From Pseudomonadota bacterium (GTDB taxonomy: Bacteria > Pseudomonadota > Alphaproteobacteria > Rhizobiales > Xanthobacteraceae), in the NCBI GenBank assembly GCA_023404675.1, contig JAEYAW010000010.1, positions 186,001-250,000 of the forward strand: 64,000 nt of DNA. Reading direction: 5' to 3'. Position 1 is the stretch's first letter. Each line of letters starts with the position of its first letter. The translations under genes and the position numbers were made by a program. Positions 63,074 through 64,000 of this stretch are shown here, piece after piece. The notes beneath the pieces were generated by a model. It saw nothing but the letters and a program-made list of their open reading frames with translations, was not told where the DNA came from and made no database searches.

Positions 63074-63722
63074 GCCCGTCTCACGTGAGAGACGTTCCGG
63101 GAAAACAATGCATCATCAAAAGCCGATTGAGAGGATAACTCCGCGACCCGCATCCCGCAGTGAACAGCAACAGAAATACATTGCTGGCGTCGTGTATGAT
63201 CTGATCGGGGAAGTCGGCATCGAAAGCCTGACGATGAGGCAGATCGCCGAAGCCGCCAAGCTCAGCCTCGGCACGATCACCTATCACTTTCCCAACAAGC
63301 AGGCTCTCATCAGCATGGCGCTCGATGCGGGCTACTCGCTCCCCGACGACTGGAGTTCCTATGCCGGCTCGCCGATGGCGCAGTTGCGGCACATTGCCCT
63401 GTCCTATGCACTCCAGTCGCCCAAGAGCCGATGGTGGCGCTTCTGGATCAGCCATCTGGCATTGAGCACCCGGGACCCGGACCTCCAGGCGACGCAATCG
63501 CGCCGCTTCGACAAGCAACGCCGGTTCTGGATCTCGCTTTTGGCTGCGGGACAAGAGAAGGGCGAAGTGATCGACGGCATCGATATCGAAAGCACCGTGG
63601 ACGACATGCTGGTCGAGGTGCACGGTCTGGTCACGCTTCAGTTCGTCAAGCCAAATGGGAAGATGCGCACCTATGCGCGCGACAAAATCAACGCGATGAT
63701 CGATCGGCTTCTTAAAACGTGA
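63060..63722 (+). CDS. TetR-family transcriptional regulator
   Basis: 220 residues (204 from ATG 63108). TetR_N HTH at about 45-90: GIESLTMRQIAEAAKLSLGT followed by ITYHFPNKQALI. The C-terminal ligand domain is helical: SRWWRFWISHLALSTRDPDL. Last gene of the module D operon, with its 5' end overlapping the ligase by 14 bases. It probably binds the palindromes at 59894-59926 and represses the operon and the divergent SBP gene until an acyl-CoA appears. Confidence 0.9.
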   Translation: MPISKPVSRERRSGKTMHHQKPIERITPRPASRSEQQQKYIAGVVYDLIGEVGIESLTMRQIAEAAKLSLGTITYHFPNKQALISMALDAGYSLPDDWSSYAGSPMAQLRHIALSYALQSPKSRWWRFWISHLALSTRDPDLQATQSRRFDKQRRFWISLLAAGQEKGEVIDGIDIESTVDDMLVEVHGLVTLQFVKPNGKMRTYARDKINAMIDRLLKT

Positions 63723-63840
63723 CGCTGTTCAGAAACTCCGTCGGAGCCGGCTGGCAAACGGTTGCCGGACGGACGTGGCGAACTCCCCGCTCTTCGTCAA
63801 TTCTGCACATCGCGCGACAATCCATCCCGCGCACTGACCG

Positions 63841-64000
63841 CTACCGTATCGCGCCTTTGCCGACCTCGTGGAAAAACTCCAGCACGCGCGGATGGCTGGC
63901 GTGGGCGATGTTCATGCGAAACGCCGCGGTGTCCGCCTGTCGCTCGGGGCGAAAGACGGAGCTGGGCGCCAGGAAGATGCTGCGCTCGGCCGCCAGACGA
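63841..64000 (-). CDS. MocR/PdxR-like regulator, C-terminal end only
   Basis: The gene runs off the right edge of the window; 53 codons are visible, ending with TAG at 63841-63843. The visible end, LAAERSIFLAPSSVFRP then FRMNIAHASHPRVLEFF, matches the C-terminus of aminotransferase-like domains in GntR/MocR-family regulators (the stretch usually LLAPGSVF...RINVA...DPRV). So it is probably a PLP-dependent GntR-family regulator or an aminotransferase of that fold. No more can be said without the N-terminus. Confidence 0.65.
   Translation of the reverse strand, partial: RLAAERSIFLAPSSVFRPERQADTAAFRMNIAHASHPRVLEFFHEVGKGAIR

Overview
The window looks like a chromosomal segment of an alphaproteobacterium, most likely of the Bradyrhizobium/Rhodopseudomonas/Afipia group (Nitrobacteraceae). 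I infer this from the high G+C coding bias, the fliF-fliG-fliH-fliN-flbD operon beside a SciP-type (DUF1153) gene and a fliK-flgD pair, a BA14K-family protein, a dispersed intergenic repeat that I recall from Rhizobiales, and the abundance of solute-binding proteins and acyl-CoA ligases. No insertion sequence, phage gene, integrase, CRISPR array or rRNA is visible. One tRNA (elongator Met, CAT) lies at 24134-24210.

Layout. 1-12.9 kb is mixed housekeeping: a 5'-truncated lytic transglycosylase, a LysE exporter, a GGDEF cyclase, a secreted amidase, a LuxR regulator, an AS-family amidase, DUF4112, MsrB, exported MsrA, a BA14K protein, the MetNIQ methionine importer, a RecD-like helicase and a 51-residue membrane protein. 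13.0-21.4 kb is flagellar and reads leftward: [fliF-fliG-fliH-fliN-flbD], sciP and [fliK-flgD]. Plausible sigma-54, FlbD-like and CtrA-like sites can be seen there. 21.6-24.2 kb holds mnmA, a methyltransferase, a secreted peptide and the tRNA.

24.5-63.7 kb is a large accessory catabolic region. It is built of four modules, and each pairs one acyl-CoA ligase with one solute-binding protein and a regulator of a different family: (A) IclR, ligase, SBP, old-yellow-enzyme reductase and metallo-hydrolase (24.5-30.4 kb); (B) MarR, feruloyl-CoA-synthase-like ligase, thiolase and SBP (30.9-36.1 kb); (C) two unusual double-HxlR regulators governing a seven-gene operon (ADH, thioesterase, crotonase, metallo-hydrolase, SDR, ligase, ALDH), a LivGFHM transporter with its SBP, and a molybdenum hydroxylase with CoxG (36.4-55.3 kb); (D) TetR, ligase, a thiolase-like/OB-fold pair and an NMT1-type SBP (58.7-63.7 kb). 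A TRAP transporter sits between C and D, and the 3' end of a MocR-like gene closes the window.

The most interesting signal is a 16-bp element (AGTCYAGTWATGCAAG), each copy preceded by TTGACA, at three separate promoters of module C. It suggests one regulon that joins uptake, hydroxylation and CoA-dependent breakdown of an unidentified, probably aromatic or phenylpropanoid-like, acid or aldehyde. Several enzymes here have lost canonical catalytic residues (crotonase, SDR, thiolase-like protein, OB-fold zinc ribbon). All functions are inferred by reading; no database search was run.
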